From NCBI RefSeq assembly GCF_044458865.1, contig NZ_JBITIH010000014.1, forward strand, positions 62,001 through 126,000: a DNA stretch of 64,000 nucleotides, read 5' to 3'. Within the stretch, counting starts at the first letter, position 1. Each line of letters begins with the position of its first letter. The translations under genes and the position numbers were made by a program. The notes beneath the pieces are model-generated. The model searched no databases, was not told the DNA's origin, and saw nothing but the letters and a program-made list of their open reading frames with translations. The stretch is from Micromonospora_G sp044458865 (GTDB lineage Bacteria > Actinomycetota > Actinomycetes > Mycobacteriales > Micromonosporaceae). Below, piece after piece: positions 52,605 to 61,564 of the stretch.

Positions 52605-53404
52605 CCGGGATCATCGGGTACGCCGGATCCATCGCGGACCGGTTGCAGGACATCATTCACGCACCGGGTGTGCCGCCGCTGGCGTTCGCGCTCGCGTTCC
52701 TTGCCGGCGCAGGACACGCGGTGGCACCGGGGCACGGCAAGAGCCTGGCCGCCGCCTACCTTGTCGGCTCGCGTGGCCGGCTCCGCGACGCTGCCTGGTT
52801 GGGTGGCTCGGTAGCCGTCATGCACACCCTCTCCGTGTTGGTGATCGGCGTGGCGTGGACGTTCCTGTCCCTGTCCGACGTGATCCGGATGCAGGAGCTC
52901 ACGAGCTGGCTGCAGCTCATTGCCGGGTTGATCGTGCTGGTCACCGGTGGGTGGATGGTGCGTCGGCACCTGCGAGGCGCCGGCCACGGGCACAGCCATG
53001 GCCACGACCACGACCACGGTCATGACCACGGACACGGCCACGCCCATGGACATGACCATCACCACGAGCACGGCAAGCGCCCCGGCCTGCTCCTGCTCGG
53101 CATCTCCGGCGGCCTCACTCCGTCGCCAGCCGCCTTCCTCGTGCTGGCGACCGGGCTGTTCCTCGGCCGGGCCGGGTTCGCCCTGCTGCTCGTCCTGACC
53201 TTCGGCATCGGAATGGCTGTCGTCCTGTTCGGCGTCGGTGCCCTCGCGGTTGCGGGCAGTTCCCTGGTCGTACGCGGAGCGCAGTCCCGCGCCGTCCTCC
53301 GGCTGGCCACCCGCGTGGCTCCCGCCCTCGCGGCCAGCGGCATCACACTGTTCGGCGGCGGCCTCGTCACCGTCGCCGTAATCCACCTCGCCACGGGCGG
53401 GTAG
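52601..53404 (+). CDS. NicO/RcnA-type nickel/cobalt transporter
   Basis: 267 residues with six membrane helices. The HoxN/NicO signature is GAGHAVAPGHGKSLAAAYLVG in helix 1. A long cytosolic or periplasmic loop (about 128-157) is extremely His/Asp-rich (about 17 His), a metal-binding loop as in RcnA. ISGGLTPSPAAFLVLA is the second conserved half-motif. The family exports Ni2+/Co2+ (RcnA) or imports them. The ATG overlaps the partner gene stop. Co-occurrence in the window with a Nur-box SOD fits nickel homeostasis, although no Nur box was found here. Confidence 0.88.
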   Translation: MTGIIGYAGSIADRLQDIIHAPGVPPLAFALAFLAGAGHAVAPGHGKSLAAAYLVGSRGRLRDAAWLGGSVAVMHTLSVLVIGVAWTFLSLSDVIRMQELTSWLQLIAGLIVLVTGGWMVRRHLRGAGHGHSHGHDHDHGHDHGHGHAHGHDHHHEHGKRPGLLLLGISGGLTPSPAAFLVLATGLFLGRAGFALLLVLTFGIGMAVVLFGVGALAVAGSSLVVRGAQSRAVLRLATRVAPALAASGITLFGGGLVTVAVIHLATGG

Positions 53405-53565
53405 GGCCGGTCACGAGAGTGTGGCGAGGTGACAGAGCCGAAGCATCCTCCTAGACGCGCGGTCCGAGGAACAGGCCACCACCTGCGTGGTCCGGCCGTA
53501 CCCGGCGGATCGGCACGCGCGACACCGTGAGGGTTCCCCGCGACGCCCCCGACGGTCGTCAACGC

Positions 53566-53910
53566 GTGGCTAGGTACCGGTCACTCGCGGAGAAGTATCT
53601 GCCGCATGGCGCGGGTGCGGTGTTCTCGTTCGACTGCGCCGGCGGCCGGGCCGGCGGACAGGATCTGATCCGAGGCGTGACGCTCTGGTCTCACCTGGCC
53701 AATGTCGGCGACGCGAAGAGTCTGATCATCCACCCTGCCAGCACGACCCACCGCCAGTTGAACGATGACGAACTGCGGGCGGCCGGCGTCGCGCCGGGGA
53801 CCGTGCGCCTGTCGGTCGGCACCGAGTCGGTCGAGGACCTGATGTGGGACCTGGAGCAGGGTTTCGCGGCGGTCGCCGCGACGGTGGGGAAGGAGGCGGC
53901 GACGGCATGA
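53566..53910 (+). pseudogene. C-terminal remnant of an O-acetylhomoserine sulfhydrylase (MetY-type)
   Basis: Open frame with YRSLAEKYLPHGAGAVFSFD, then GVTLWSHLANVGDAKSLIIH, PASTTHRQL and GTVRLSVGTESVEDLMWDLE, which is the last quarter of PLP-dependent Cys/Met-metabolism enzymes of the O-acetylhomoserine aminocarboxypropyltransferase type (normally about 430 residues). The PLP lysine and the whole N-terminal part are absent upstream. It is immediately coupled to a CoA-binding protein, the usual neighbour of metY in actinobacteria, so a deletion removed the front of the gene. Confidence 0.75.
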
Positions 53911-54395
53911 CCGCAACCGATCTTGACCGTTACCAGGATCCGTCGACGATTCAGCGGGTTCTCCACGGCGGGCGGACCACTGCGATCGTGGGACTGTCGA
54001 ACAACGAAATACGCGCCAGCTATTTTGTCGGCTACTACCTCAAACGGCACGGCTACCGGGTGATTCCCGTGAATCCCCGAGAGACGACGATCCTCGGCGA
54101 GACCAGCTACCCGAGCCTGCTCGACGTACCCGTGCCGATGGACATCGTGAACGTCTTCCGTGCGCCGAACGCGCTGCCGGCGATCGCCCGGGAAGCTGTC
54201 GCCATCGGCGCCGGTACCCTCTGGTGCCAGTTCGGTGTGATCAACGCCGAGGGCGGACAGATCGCGGAGGACGGCGGCGTGACGGTGGTGATGGACCGCT
54301 GCCTCAAGATCGAGCATGCGCGCTACCTGGGTCGGATGCACTGGCTCGGCTTCAACACGCAGCGCATCACCTCCGTACGCACCGGGCTCCAGTAA
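53907..54395 (+). CDS. CoA-binding domain protein
   Basis: 162 residues. The Rossmann-like CoA-binding fold reads TTAIVGLSNNEIRASYFVGYYLKRHGYRVIPVNPRE, then YPSLLDVPVPMDIVNVFRAPNALPAIAREAVAIGAGTLWCQFGVIN and VVMDRCLKIEH, all standard for this small-protein family. The ATG overlaps the stop of the MetY remnant. Association with metY suggests a link to acyl-homoserine or sulfur metabolism. It is intact, though its partner is lost. Confidence 0.88.
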   Translation: MTATDLDRYQDPSTIQRVLHGGRTTAIVGLSNNEIRASYFVGYYLKRHGYRVIPVNPRETTILGETSYPSLLDVPVPMDIVNVFRAPNALPAIAREAVAIGAGTLWCQFGVINAEGGQIAEDGGVTVVMDRCLKIEHARYLGRMHWLGFNTQRITSVRTGLQ

Positions 54396-54482
54396 GCAAC
54401 GGGGCACCGCCGACGGTGCGAGCTGGACCGTCACTCTGGTGTGGGCCGGACCCCCGCGTCGAACCCGGCGGACGAGGGCGGC

Positions 54483-55772
54483 TCAGGTATTGCGCTGGGC
54501 GCGCCGCCGGACCAGGAGCAGGATCAGCAGGATGGCGAGCAGCACGACGGGGGCACCTGCCATCAGCAGCCACCCTGGACGCGAGGGTGTCCCGTCGTCC
54601 GCCTGGGTCTCACCGGACCCGCCGGAACCACCAGCTCCGGCGGCCTGGGTCGGAACCTGCCCACCAGGACCGAGCTGGCCCCGGGAGACGAGCTGTCCGA
54701 CCTTCGCGTTCGCGGGCAGCCCGAAGCCCCAGTCGAGTAACGCGGCACCCTGTTGCCAGCCGGCGAGCGGCTGATTCTCCCCGCCGAGCAGGGTGACCAG
54801 CAGCGTACGTCCGTTCCGTTCGGCGGCGCCGACGAAGCTGTGCCGGGCCAGGTCCGTGTAGCCGGTCTTGCCACCCAACCCACCGGGATAGCGGTGCAGC
54901 AGTTGGTTGTCGTTCCAGATCGGGAAGGCCTTCGTCTTGTTCGCCGCCTGCGCGGGGACCTGTGCCAGTTTTGTCGCGGCGTACCGCCGGAAGTCTGCTC
55001 TGGCGAAGCAGGCACGGGCGATCAGGGCAACGTCGTACGCGCTGGTGTACTGACCAGGACCGTCCAGGCCGGATGGGGTGGCGGCGTGCGTCTGGTACGC
55101 CCCGAGTTGGCGGGCCTCACTGTTCATCGCGGCGACACCGCCGGCCTTCCCGGCCGATCCACCGCCCAGCCGAGCCAGTACGTTCGCCGCGTCGTTGCCC
55201 GAGTTGAGCAGCAGTCCCAGCCACAGTGTCTCGATCGAGTACCGGCCGCCCTGGACCAGCCCGACGGCCGAACTGCCCGGCTCGAAGTCGAGGTCCGATT
55301 CGGTCACCTCGACCATGCTGGTCGGATCCACGTGCGGCATCACCGCCGCTGCCAGTAGCAGCTTCTGCACGCTGGCCGGTACCCCGTACTCGTGCGGGCC
55401 ACAGCCGCCGAGCACGGCGCCGCTGGTCAGGTCCGCCACCAGCCATGAGGTCGCGGTCACCGCCGGCGGCGTCGCCGAGCCGGGCGGAGCCACCAGCCCG
55501 GGGGTGGCCAACCCTGCCCCGCCGACCGCCGCGTGCGTCGGATCGAGGGGCGGTGGCGCGGGTCGGGTCGGTCGGGCTACCGGCGGGGTCGGCGTGGGGC
55601 ACCGGCGGTTCGACGTGCCCGCTCGCACCGTGTTCGGCTGTCTCGCGGGTGTGGTCTGACTCGTTGTCGCGACCTGCCCCGCCGTCGCCACTGCGGGCGT
55701 ACCGACTGTCATCACCGGCGGTAGCACCAACACGGCGCCGGCTACGCTGAGTATCAGCAACCCTCGGGCCAT
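54483..55772 (-). CDS. D-alanyl-D-alanine carboxypeptidase (S11 family)
   Basis: 429 residues. An N-terminal signal or anchor helix (GLLILSVAGAVLVLPPVM) is followed by a Pro/Thr-rich region (to about 105) and the penicillin-binding peptidase domain with SxxK (PASVQKLLLAA), SxN (SGNDAANVLA) and KTG (GGKTGYTDLA) motifs. A C-terminal helix (WLLMAGAPVVLLAILLILLLV) with a basic tail anchors the protein outside the membrane. It trims the terminal D-Ala of peptidoglycan stem peptides. An in-frame GTG at 55796 is an alternative start; neither has a clear Shine-Dalgarno. Confidence 0.88.
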   Translation of the reverse strand: MARGLLILSVAGAVLVLPPVMTVGTPAVATAGQVATTSQTTPARQPNTVRAGTSNRRCPTPTPPVARPTRPAPPPLDPTHAAVGGAGLATPGLVAPPGSATPPAVTATSWLVADLTSGAVLGGCGPHEYGVPASVQKLLLAAAVMPHVDPTSMVEVTESDLDFEPGSSAVGLVQGGRYSIETLWLGLLLNSGNDAANVLARLGGGSAGKAGGVAAMNSEARQLGAYQTHAATPSGLDGPGQYTSAYDVALIARACFARADFRRYAATKLAQVPAQAANKTKAFPIWNDNQLLHRYPGGLGGKTGYTDLARHSFVGAAERNGRTLLVTLLGGENQPLAGWQQGAALLDWGFGLPANAKVGQLVSRGQLGPGGQVPTQAAGAGGSGGSGETQADDGTPSRPGWLLMAGAPVVLLAILLILLLVRRRAQRNT

Positions 55773-55796
55773 ACTTCGGAGCGTAACTTCGACCAC

Positions 55797-56207
55797 TCGT
55801 ACGGGTGACGCTTTTGTGAACGGCCCTGCGTGACCAGCACCCGATCTCCGGGGTGTTAGCCGCCTGCGGGGACGGTTGGCGTGCGTGCCACGTGGAAGTT
55901 GTCCTGTATCGCCTGCTCAGGGTCCTTCCTGGCCTCGACCACCCGAAATTCGACAGTGTGGCGAGTTGGACGATTCGCCACATACTGATCGTTCCAGTGG
56001 CACGTTGGTGTCCCGTACGAGCCGTGGTGGACCAGGTGGTCCTCTTCGGAGCGTTCCGAGCACCCTCTACCTGCATAGATAGACATCCATGCGGGTCAGC
56101 GATCACAATCTACCCGGGTCCGCGTCTGACTCCACAACTCGACGCGGCTCCGGCGAGCGCTGTGGTCGGCCTTCCCGGTGCCGCGGCACACGGAAGGGAG
56201 GTACGCG
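55797..56207. other. intergenic region between D,D-carboxypeptidase and LamG genes
   Basis: About 410 bp, no supported gene. It holds the divergent promoters. The last 20 bp contain GGGAGGT, the ribosome binding site of the LamG protein. No notable palindrome was seen. Confidence 0.4.
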
Positions 56208-57170
56208 ATGTCGATACCTGGACGCGCTGTCATCGCCACCACTGTCCTACTGGTGGTGGCGCTGGCCACCGGCGTCGTCGCGCCGCCGGCACAGGGTCAT
56301 GGCAGACAGCACCACGATGTGCACCCCTCCCTACGACCCGACCTGGTCGCCTTCTACGACTTCGACCACCCCGTCCGAGGCACCCCTGCCCGGGAGCGGG
56401 ACCAGGGCCGGTCCGGCACCACGATCGACCTGGTCGCGGGCGGCGCCGCGATGCGGGTGCGGGACCGCGCCTATCCCGGCAGCGGGCGGGCGTTGCAGAC
56501 CCGGCAGGTCAACCCGACCGAGGCCGGCAACGACGACTGGAAGGCCGGCGTCTACTCGCCAACCGGGGTGTCGAGCCTGCGTGCCTTCAACGCGGCCGAG
56601 GGAATGACGGTCATGGGCTGGGTCAAGATGACCGGGGAGAACCCGCAACCGAACTCCAACACCGCCAACCCCGAGGACCGGTTCAACGCCATCGGACTGG
56701 CCGGCGTACTGACCGGCGACTCCGACGGGCACGCCGTCCGGGCACTGCTCGAACTCATCGACGTGAACGGCGAACTGCGACTGGTCGCCCTCGGCCGCCG
56801 GCTGGACGGCGGCAACTCGCAGACGTACGCGGCGAGCGCGGACTGGCGTACGTTGCTGCCGATCGGCGAGTGGGTCTTCCTCGCCGCCACCTTCGACTTC
56901 ACCGACGGCACCCTGGCGCTCTACCGCAACGGGAATCCGATCGACGGCTTCTACACCCGGGCCGACGACCCGTGGTTGGTCGCCGGCCCCGGGGAGCACC
57001 GTACGACGGCAACGGACCCACGGGGCATCAAGATCGGTGGCAGTTTCCCGCAGGGTACCCGGGAGCAGAACCCCTGCGACTGCCGGCTGGACTCACTGAT
57101 GTTCCTCGACGCCGTCGTCTCCGCGCGCGACGTCGAGAGGCAGTACCGCTACGTGACCGGACGACGCTGA
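56208..57170 (+). CDS. secreted LamG/concanavalin-like domain protein
   Basis: 320 residues. The signal peptide ends near PAQGH (residue 28). The rest is one jellyroll domain of the LamG/laminin-G-like superfamily: LVAFYDFDHPV at the start, GMTVMGWVKMTGEN, GEWVFLAATFDFTDGTLALYRNG, and IKIGGSF ... LDSLMFLDAVVSARDVERQY at the end. These are carbohydrate-binding-type lectin folds, often sialidase/glucanase-like. A Cys pair (NPCDCRL) may form a disulphide. GGGAGGT precedes the ATG. It is 44 bp before the sugar dehydrogenase gene, so one operon is likely. Confidence 0.8.
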   Translation: MSIPGRAVIATTVLLVVALATGVVAPPAQGHGRQHHDVHPSLRPDLVAFYDFDHPVRGTPARERDQGRSGTTIDLVAGGAAMRVRDRAYPGSGRALQTRQVNPTEAGNDDWKAGVYSPTGVSSLRAFNAAEGMTVMGWVKMTGENPQPNSNTANPEDRFNAIGLAGVLTGDSDGHAVRALLELIDVNGELRLVALGRRLDGGNSQTYAASADWRTLLPIGEWVFLAATFDFTDGTLALYRNGNPIDGFYTRADDPWLVAGPGEHRTTATDPRGIKIGGSFPQGTREQNPCDCRLDSLMFLDAVVSARDVERQYRYVTGRR

Positions 57171-57214
57171 CCCACCCACCACCGAATCCCGCTGTCGAAA
57201 CGGAGTGATCCCGC

Positions 57215-59311
57215 GTGCGTATCCCATCCCGTCGTGTCTGGAGGTCGGGGACGACGGCCCTGTTCATGGCCGCCGCCCTCGTCCTGTCCACCCTGGTCGC
57301 GGCGACCCCGGCCCAGGCCGCCGACGCCATCTACGACCCCGTGCCGGATCAGCAGATCCAGTCCCGACTCGGGCTCGTTCTCACCGAGTACGCCGCGTTC
57401 CCGAAATCCGAGCCGAATCCGGCGCCGATTGACGCGCGCCTCATGCGGCAGGCCCGGATCAACACGATCATGGAGGTGCCGGACGGTTCCGGTCGGCGGG
57501 CCGTACCGGACCTGAACGGCAGCCTCTACTTCGTCCGGGACGGCGTGCCACACGTCTACCTGGACGTCGCCGGTACCTTCGCGCCGAAGTTCTTCTCCGG
57601 TCGCGGGCTCGGCCAGGGCTTCGGGTATGTCGCCTTCCATCCTGACTTCCGGCGCAACGGCACGTTCTACACGGTGCACACCGAGGCGGCGTCCACCGCC
57701 ACCGAGGTGCCGGACTACACCCAGAGCGGTGCCGTCTACCACGGCATCATCACCGAGTGGACCGCCACCGACCCGGCGGCGGAGACCTTTGCCGGCACCC
57801 ACCGGGAGGTGCTGCGGATCGGCTTCGGTGGACAGGTGCACGGCATCCAGGAGATCAACTTCGACCCGACCGCACGGCGGGGAGACCGCGACTACGGCAT
57901 GCTCTACGTCGCGGCTGGAGACGGCGGTCTCGGCGTACGCAACACCGACCCGCAGAACCTGGCGATGCCGCACGGGAAGCTGCTGCGCGTGGACCCGGCC
58001 GGCACGAACGCCCCGAACGGGCGGTACGGCATCCCGCCGACGAACCCGTTCGTCGGCCGCGCCGGCGCCCTCGGCGAGATCTACGCGTACGGCATGCGTG
58101 ACCCGCACCGGTTCAGCTGGGACCGGGCCACCGGCAAGCTCTACCTCGGTCACATCGGCGAGCACGCCATCGAGGCGATCTACGAGGTACGTGCCGGCGA
58201 CAACCTCGGCTGGAGCGAGCGGGAAGGCGCCTTCGTGTTCGACAGGACGTCGACGGTCGCCTGCGACAAGATCTTCCCGCTGCCGGCGGACGACGCCCAG
58301 TACGGCTACACGTACCCGGTTGCTGCCTACGACCACGCGCCGGCGCCGGGCTGGAACTGCACCTCGGACGTGGGTGTCGCGGTGGCCGGCGGTTTCGTCT
58401 ACCGGGGTCGGGACGTGCCGGCGCTGCGCGGCAAGTACGTCTTCGGCGACCTTGTCGACGGGCGGGTGCTCTACACCGAGGTCGACCAGATGCGGCGCGG
58501 TCGCGACCTCGCACCGATCCACCGGCTGGCGCTCTTCGACGCCACTGGCAGGTCGGTGCGGATGCAGGACCTCTCCGGTCCGGGGGCGCCGGGCGACCCG
58601 AGCCGGGTCGACCTGCGGTTCGGCACCGACGCCCAGGGCGAGCTCTACATCCTGGCAAAGGCCAACGGCAAGATCTGGAAGGTGAGCGGTACGCAGGAGT
58701 TCGCCGACGCGAAGGTCGGTGACACCAGGGTCCGGGACACCATGCGCCCGAGCAACTGGGCCCCGGTAACCCCGTCGAAGTGGCGGTTCACCGGCAAGCA
58801 GGTGATCCTCGCCGAGGCGGGTGAGCAGCGGCCTGGGCCGCGTCGGCCGTTCGAGTACGCGGTCCTGACCGCCGGTCCGGCACTCGGCGCGGTCGAGATC
58901 CGGGCCGAGGTACGACTCGACACTCCGGTGGAGGTGACCAACCGGGACGTGATCATCGTCTTCGGGTGGAAGTCGGACACGCAGTTCTACTATGCGCACC
59001 TCTCGACCGACAACACGATCTACCCGCACAACGGCATCTTCAAGGTGGACAACGCGGACCGGGAGCGGATCGACTACCAGTGGAACGGGCGCTCGGAGGG
59101 CGCCGCGCCAGCGGTTACCGACGCGGGCTGGCACGAGGTTCGGGTGAAGCACCTGCCCGCGACCGGTGAGATCGCCGTGTACGTCGACGGCGCGAAGGAC
59201 CCGCTGATGACCGCCCGGGACACGACCTTCCCGTCCGGACGGGTCGGTTTCGGCTCCTTCGACAACATCGGCAGCCTCCGCGACCTGAAGGTACGCGGCG
59301 CGCCGGCCTGA
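57215..59311 (+). CDS. secreted PQQ-type sugar dehydrogenase with a C-terminal jellyroll domain
   Basis: 698 residues from a GTG. The signal peptide ends near PAQAA (residue 36). A six-bladed beta-propeller of the glucose/sorbosone dehydrogenase family (about 50-490) shows YVAFHPDFRRNGTFY, GGQVHGIQEINFDP, YVAAGDGG, GKLLRVDP, AYGMRDPHRFSWDR, GHIGEHAIEAIYEV and GGFVYRGRDVPALRGKYVFGDL. A C-terminal domain (about 500-698; GWHEVRVKHLPATGEIAVYVDGAKDPLMTA, GRVGFGSFDN) resembles DUF1080/LamG glycan-binding domains. It probably oxidises a polysaccharide-derived sugar outside the cell with PQQ; the substrate is unknown. Confidence 0.85.
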   Translation: MRIPSRRVWRSGTTALFMAAALVLSTLVAATPAQAADAIYDPVPDQQIQSRLGLVLTEYAAFPKSEPNPAPIDARLMRQARINTIMEVPDGSGRRAVPDLNGSLYFVRDGVPHVYLDVAGTFAPKFFSGRGLGQGFGYVAFHPDFRRNGTFYTVHTEAASTATEVPDYTQSGAVYHGIITEWTATDPAAETFAGTHREVLRIGFGGQVHGIQEINFDPTARRGDRDYGMLYVAAGDGGLGVRNTDPQNLAMPHGKLLRVDPAGTNAPNGRYGIPPTNPFVGRAGALGEIYAYGMRDPHRFSWDRATGKLYLGHIGEHAIEAIYEVRAGDNLGWSEREGAFVFDRTSTVACDKIFPLPADDAQYGYTYPVAAYDHAPAPGWNCTSDVGVAVAGGFVYRGRDVPALRGKYVFGDLVDGRVLYTEVDQMRRGRDLAPIHRLALFDATGRSVRMQDLSGPGAPGDPSRVDLRFGTDAQGELYILAKANGKIWKVSGTQEFADAKVGDTRVRDTMRPSNWAPVTPSKWRFTGKQVILAEAGEQRPGPRRPFEYAVLTAGPALGAVEIRAEVRLDTPVEVTNRDVIIVFGWKSDTQFYYAHLSTDNTIYPHNGIFKVDNADRERIDYQWNGRSEGAAPAVTDAGWHEVRVKHLPATGEIAVYVDGAKDPLMTARDTTFPSGRVGFGSFDNIGSLRDLKVRGAPA

Positions 59312-59325
59312 CCGCGCTGGCCCTG

Positions 59326-59390
59326 CGGTGGTCGTGGGTCGATCGCCCCGGTCGATGTCGTCCGGTTTCGCGATCGACCCCCGACCACCG
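59326..59390 (+). terminator. long hairpin terminator after the dehydrogenase gene
   Basis: A 21-bp stem with a single mismatch (59326-59346 against 59370-59390) and a 23-nt loop, 14 bp after the stop. Confidence 0.7.
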
Positions 59391-59552
59391 TGAACGACGC
59401 GGCTCCCGTGACACCGAGTGCGGTTACGGCCTTGCCCCGGCAGAGCGGGTCGAGTGGCTGTCGGAGACGGGAGCCGTCGGCCGTGGCCTGGAGGACTCCG
59501 AGGACCGCGCCATGCTCAGGGAATCCTCAGCGGTACGCGGACTGGTTGGCGT

Positions 59553-59915
59553 CTACCCGTGGACGGGCGCACGCAGCCGGTCGAGGTGCTTGTGGACCGC
59601 GTTTCGGCTCAGGTTCATACACGCGATCTTGCCGTCGAGGCGGGCCAGTTCGGCGGCGAAGAGCCCTTCCAGGCTCTCGTCCACCGCGGACGGCGTCTGC
59701 CCGGGTGACCCGTCCTGTAGCAGCGGGATGATCAACTTGGTGGGCAGGCCGGACCGGATGAGGCTGCTGACGAGCACGGCCCGCGTGACGTCGCTCTCGC
59801 TGTAGTCGCGGTATCCGTTGGCCCCGCGAACCGGGGAGAGCAGACCGCGCTCCTCGTAGTAGCGCAGCATCCGGATCGGGACCAGGCTGCGCTTTGCCAA
59901 CTCGCCTATGCGCAC
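59553..59915 (-). CDS. MerR-family transcriptional regulator
   Basis: 120 residues from a GTG with GGGAGG upstream. MRIGELAKRSLVPIRMLRYYEERGLL and GYRDYSESDVTRAVLVSSLIRSGLPTKLI form the DNA-binding domain; a coiled coil and a short tail follow. It is divergent from an MFS transporter with an ACATATATGT palindrome between them, and so is probably its regulator. Confidence 0.85.
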   Translation of the reverse strand: MRIGELAKRSLVPIRMLRYYEERGLLSPVRGANGYRDYSESDVTRAVLVSSLIRSGLPTKLIIPLLQDGSPGQTPSAVDESLEGLFAAELARLDGKIACMNLSRNAVHKHLDRLRAPVHG

Positions 59916-59926
59916 GAAATCCTCCC

Positions 59927-59945
59927 TTGACCCTCACATATATGT
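59927..59945. promoter_or_regulatory. MerR-type promoter/operator of the MFS gene
   Basis: TTGACC (59927-59932) serves as a -35 candidate. The palindrome ACATATATGT (59936-59945) follows in the spacer, as is usual for MerR-activated promoters. It is 20 bp before the MFS start and 12 bp from the MerR start. Confidence 0.45.
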
Positions 59946-59965
59946 CAGACTTTACGGTCTCCGAC

Positions 59966-61237
59966 ATGACCGTTCAACTGTCGGGCGCAGCCCCAAACCT
60001 GTCCCGCAAGCTGCCCTGGTGGCCACTGCTGGTGCTCTCCGCGGCAGCGTTCGCCACCGTCACCGTCGAACTGCTGCCCGCGAGTCTGCTTCTGGAACTC
60101 AGCGATGACCTGGACGTCGCGGAGTCCACCGCCGGCCTGCTCGTCACCGCCTGGGCGCTCACCATCGCAGCCGCCAGCATCCCCCTGACCCGCCTGACGA
60201 CCCGGGTGCCGCGTCGACACCTGCTGCCGCTTCTGGTGCTGCTCCTGGCCTTGGCGACCGTGGGCACCGCACTCGCGCCGTCGTACGGTTGGGCCCTCGC
60301 CAGTCGAATAGTCGCCGCCAGTACGCACGGCGTGTTCTGGTCACTGCTGGTCCCGACCGTGGCCACCCTTGTGCCTCCGGCGATCCTCGGCCGGGCCGTT
60401 TCGGTGGTGCTGGCGGGGCCGGTACTGGCTGGCATCGTCGGCATCCCGCTCGGTGCGGCCATCGGCGAAGGCGTCGGCTGGCGCCTGTCCTTCGGTCTGC
60501 TGGCCGCACTCCTGGGAGCGGCGTCGGCGGCCGTCTGGGGCCTGTCGTTGCAGGACGCGCCGAGTCCCGTGGCTCGGCGGGTGGGCCGTGATCCGGCGAT
60601 GCGGGCCGTCCTCGCCGTCGCGTTCGCCACGGGGCTGGTGCTGACCGGTCACTTCATGCTGTACACCTACATCGCACCCCTGCTGTGGCAGTTCGGCGGG
60701 TACGCCGCCGCCGCCCGCACCGCGCTGCTGCTCGTCTTCGGACTCGCCGGTCTGGTCGGCATCGTGGTGTCCGGGCCGTTGTCCGACCGGTTCCCGCGTC
60801 AGGCACTCGGATGGGTCAGCGTCGCCTTCGCCGCAAGTGCCGCCTCGCTGGCCCTGCTGCCCGTGAACGTGGCCGTGGCGGCGGTCGTGATCGCTCTGTG
60901 GGGAATGCTCATCGGGCTCCTCCCGCCGGTCTTCCAGACACGCCTGCTGCGCATCGCCTCACCTGGCCGGGAAGCCGCCGTGGGAGCGGTCGGCATCACC
61001 GTACTCAACATCGGCATCGCCGCCGGCGCGGCCTCCGGTGGCCTCGTCGTCGGCATCTGGAACGCCGGCGTGCTGCCCGTCGTCGCGGCCGGCATCATCG
61101 GGGCGGCCGCGCTCGGGCTGCTCGTGAACGGCACCCGCCGGGACCGCGGGTCCGAGGGCGTCCCCGCCGCTGAGTCGGCATCCTCCGCAGGGACACGGCC
61201 AACGGATGACCGACAAGGCAGCACCGCCTCGGGGTGA
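59966..61237 (+). CDS. MFS transporter (DHA1-type drug/sugar efflux)
   Basis: 423 residues, twelve hydrophobic helices. ELLPASLLLELSDDLDVAESTAGLLVTAWALTIAAASIPLTRLTTRVPRR at the front is the DHA1 (AraJ/PbuE-like) pattern, and ASRIVAASTHGVFWSLLVPTVATLVPP holds the motif C-type region. Members export drugs, arabinose-like sugars or nucleosides. An ATG at 59942 is also in frame but lies inside the palindrome, so 59966 is preferred. It is divergent from and probably controlled by the MerR gene. Confidence 0.88.
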   Translation: MTVQLSGAAPNLSRKLPWWPLLVLSAAAFATVTVELLPASLLLELSDDLDVAESTAGLLVTAWALTIAAASIPLTRLTTRVPRRHLLPLLVLLLALATVGTALAPSYGWALASRIVAASTHGVFWSLLVPTVATLVPPAILGRAVSVVLAGPVLAGIVGIPLGAAIGEGVGWRLSFGLLAALLGAASAAVWGLSLQDAPSPVARRVGRDPAMRAVLAVAFATGLVLTGHFMLYTYIAPLLWQFGGYAAAARTALLLVFGLAGLVGIVVSGPLSDRFPRQALGWVSVAFAASAASLALLPVNVAVAAVVIALWGMLIGLLPPVFQTRLLRIASPGREAAVGAVGITVLNIGIAAGAASGGLVVGIWNAGVLPVVAAGIIGAAALGLLVNGTRRDRGSEGVPAAESASSAGTRPTDDRQGSTASG

Positions 61238-61241
61238 GCGG

Positions 61242-61263
61242 CCGGACCGAAAACTCGGTCCGG
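61242..61263 (+). terminator. short hairpin terminator after the MFS gene
   Basis: A perfect 9-bp stem (CCGGACCGA against TCGGTCCGG) with an AAAC tetraloop, 5 bp after the stop. Confidence 0.7.
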
Positions 61264-61564
61264 GTGGTGGCGCAACGATGCGGGGGACCGGGGGTACGCC
61301 TGGTCCCCGTACCCCTCGACGAACGCGAACCCGAAGTCGGCGCCGCGCGGCAGTGTTCGTCTGAGTGAACGTGATCCAAGGAGAGGAAGCTGTTCTTCGG
61401 CATGCTGCCCGTGTGGGTGAGAACGTCGATCCCGCCGTCGACGTGACCGGGCATACGGCCGTACTCACGAGCGCCGTCCACTGTGGTCGCGGCGCACACG
61501 TCGTCGACGATCTCCTCTAGGATCAGCACCCGGACAAGGGTGGGACAATTCGAAAGAAGGACGG
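61264..61564. other. intergenic region
   Basis: About 300 bp with no supported gene. It ends in GAAGGA, the ribosome binding site of the DUF574 methyltransferase. Confidence 0.4.

Noticed and set aside
61095..61529. Minus-strand frame starting MLILEEIVDDVCAATTVDGA
   Set aside because: Most of it overlaps the MFS gene or its terminator region, and the remainder shows no family or ribosome binding site.
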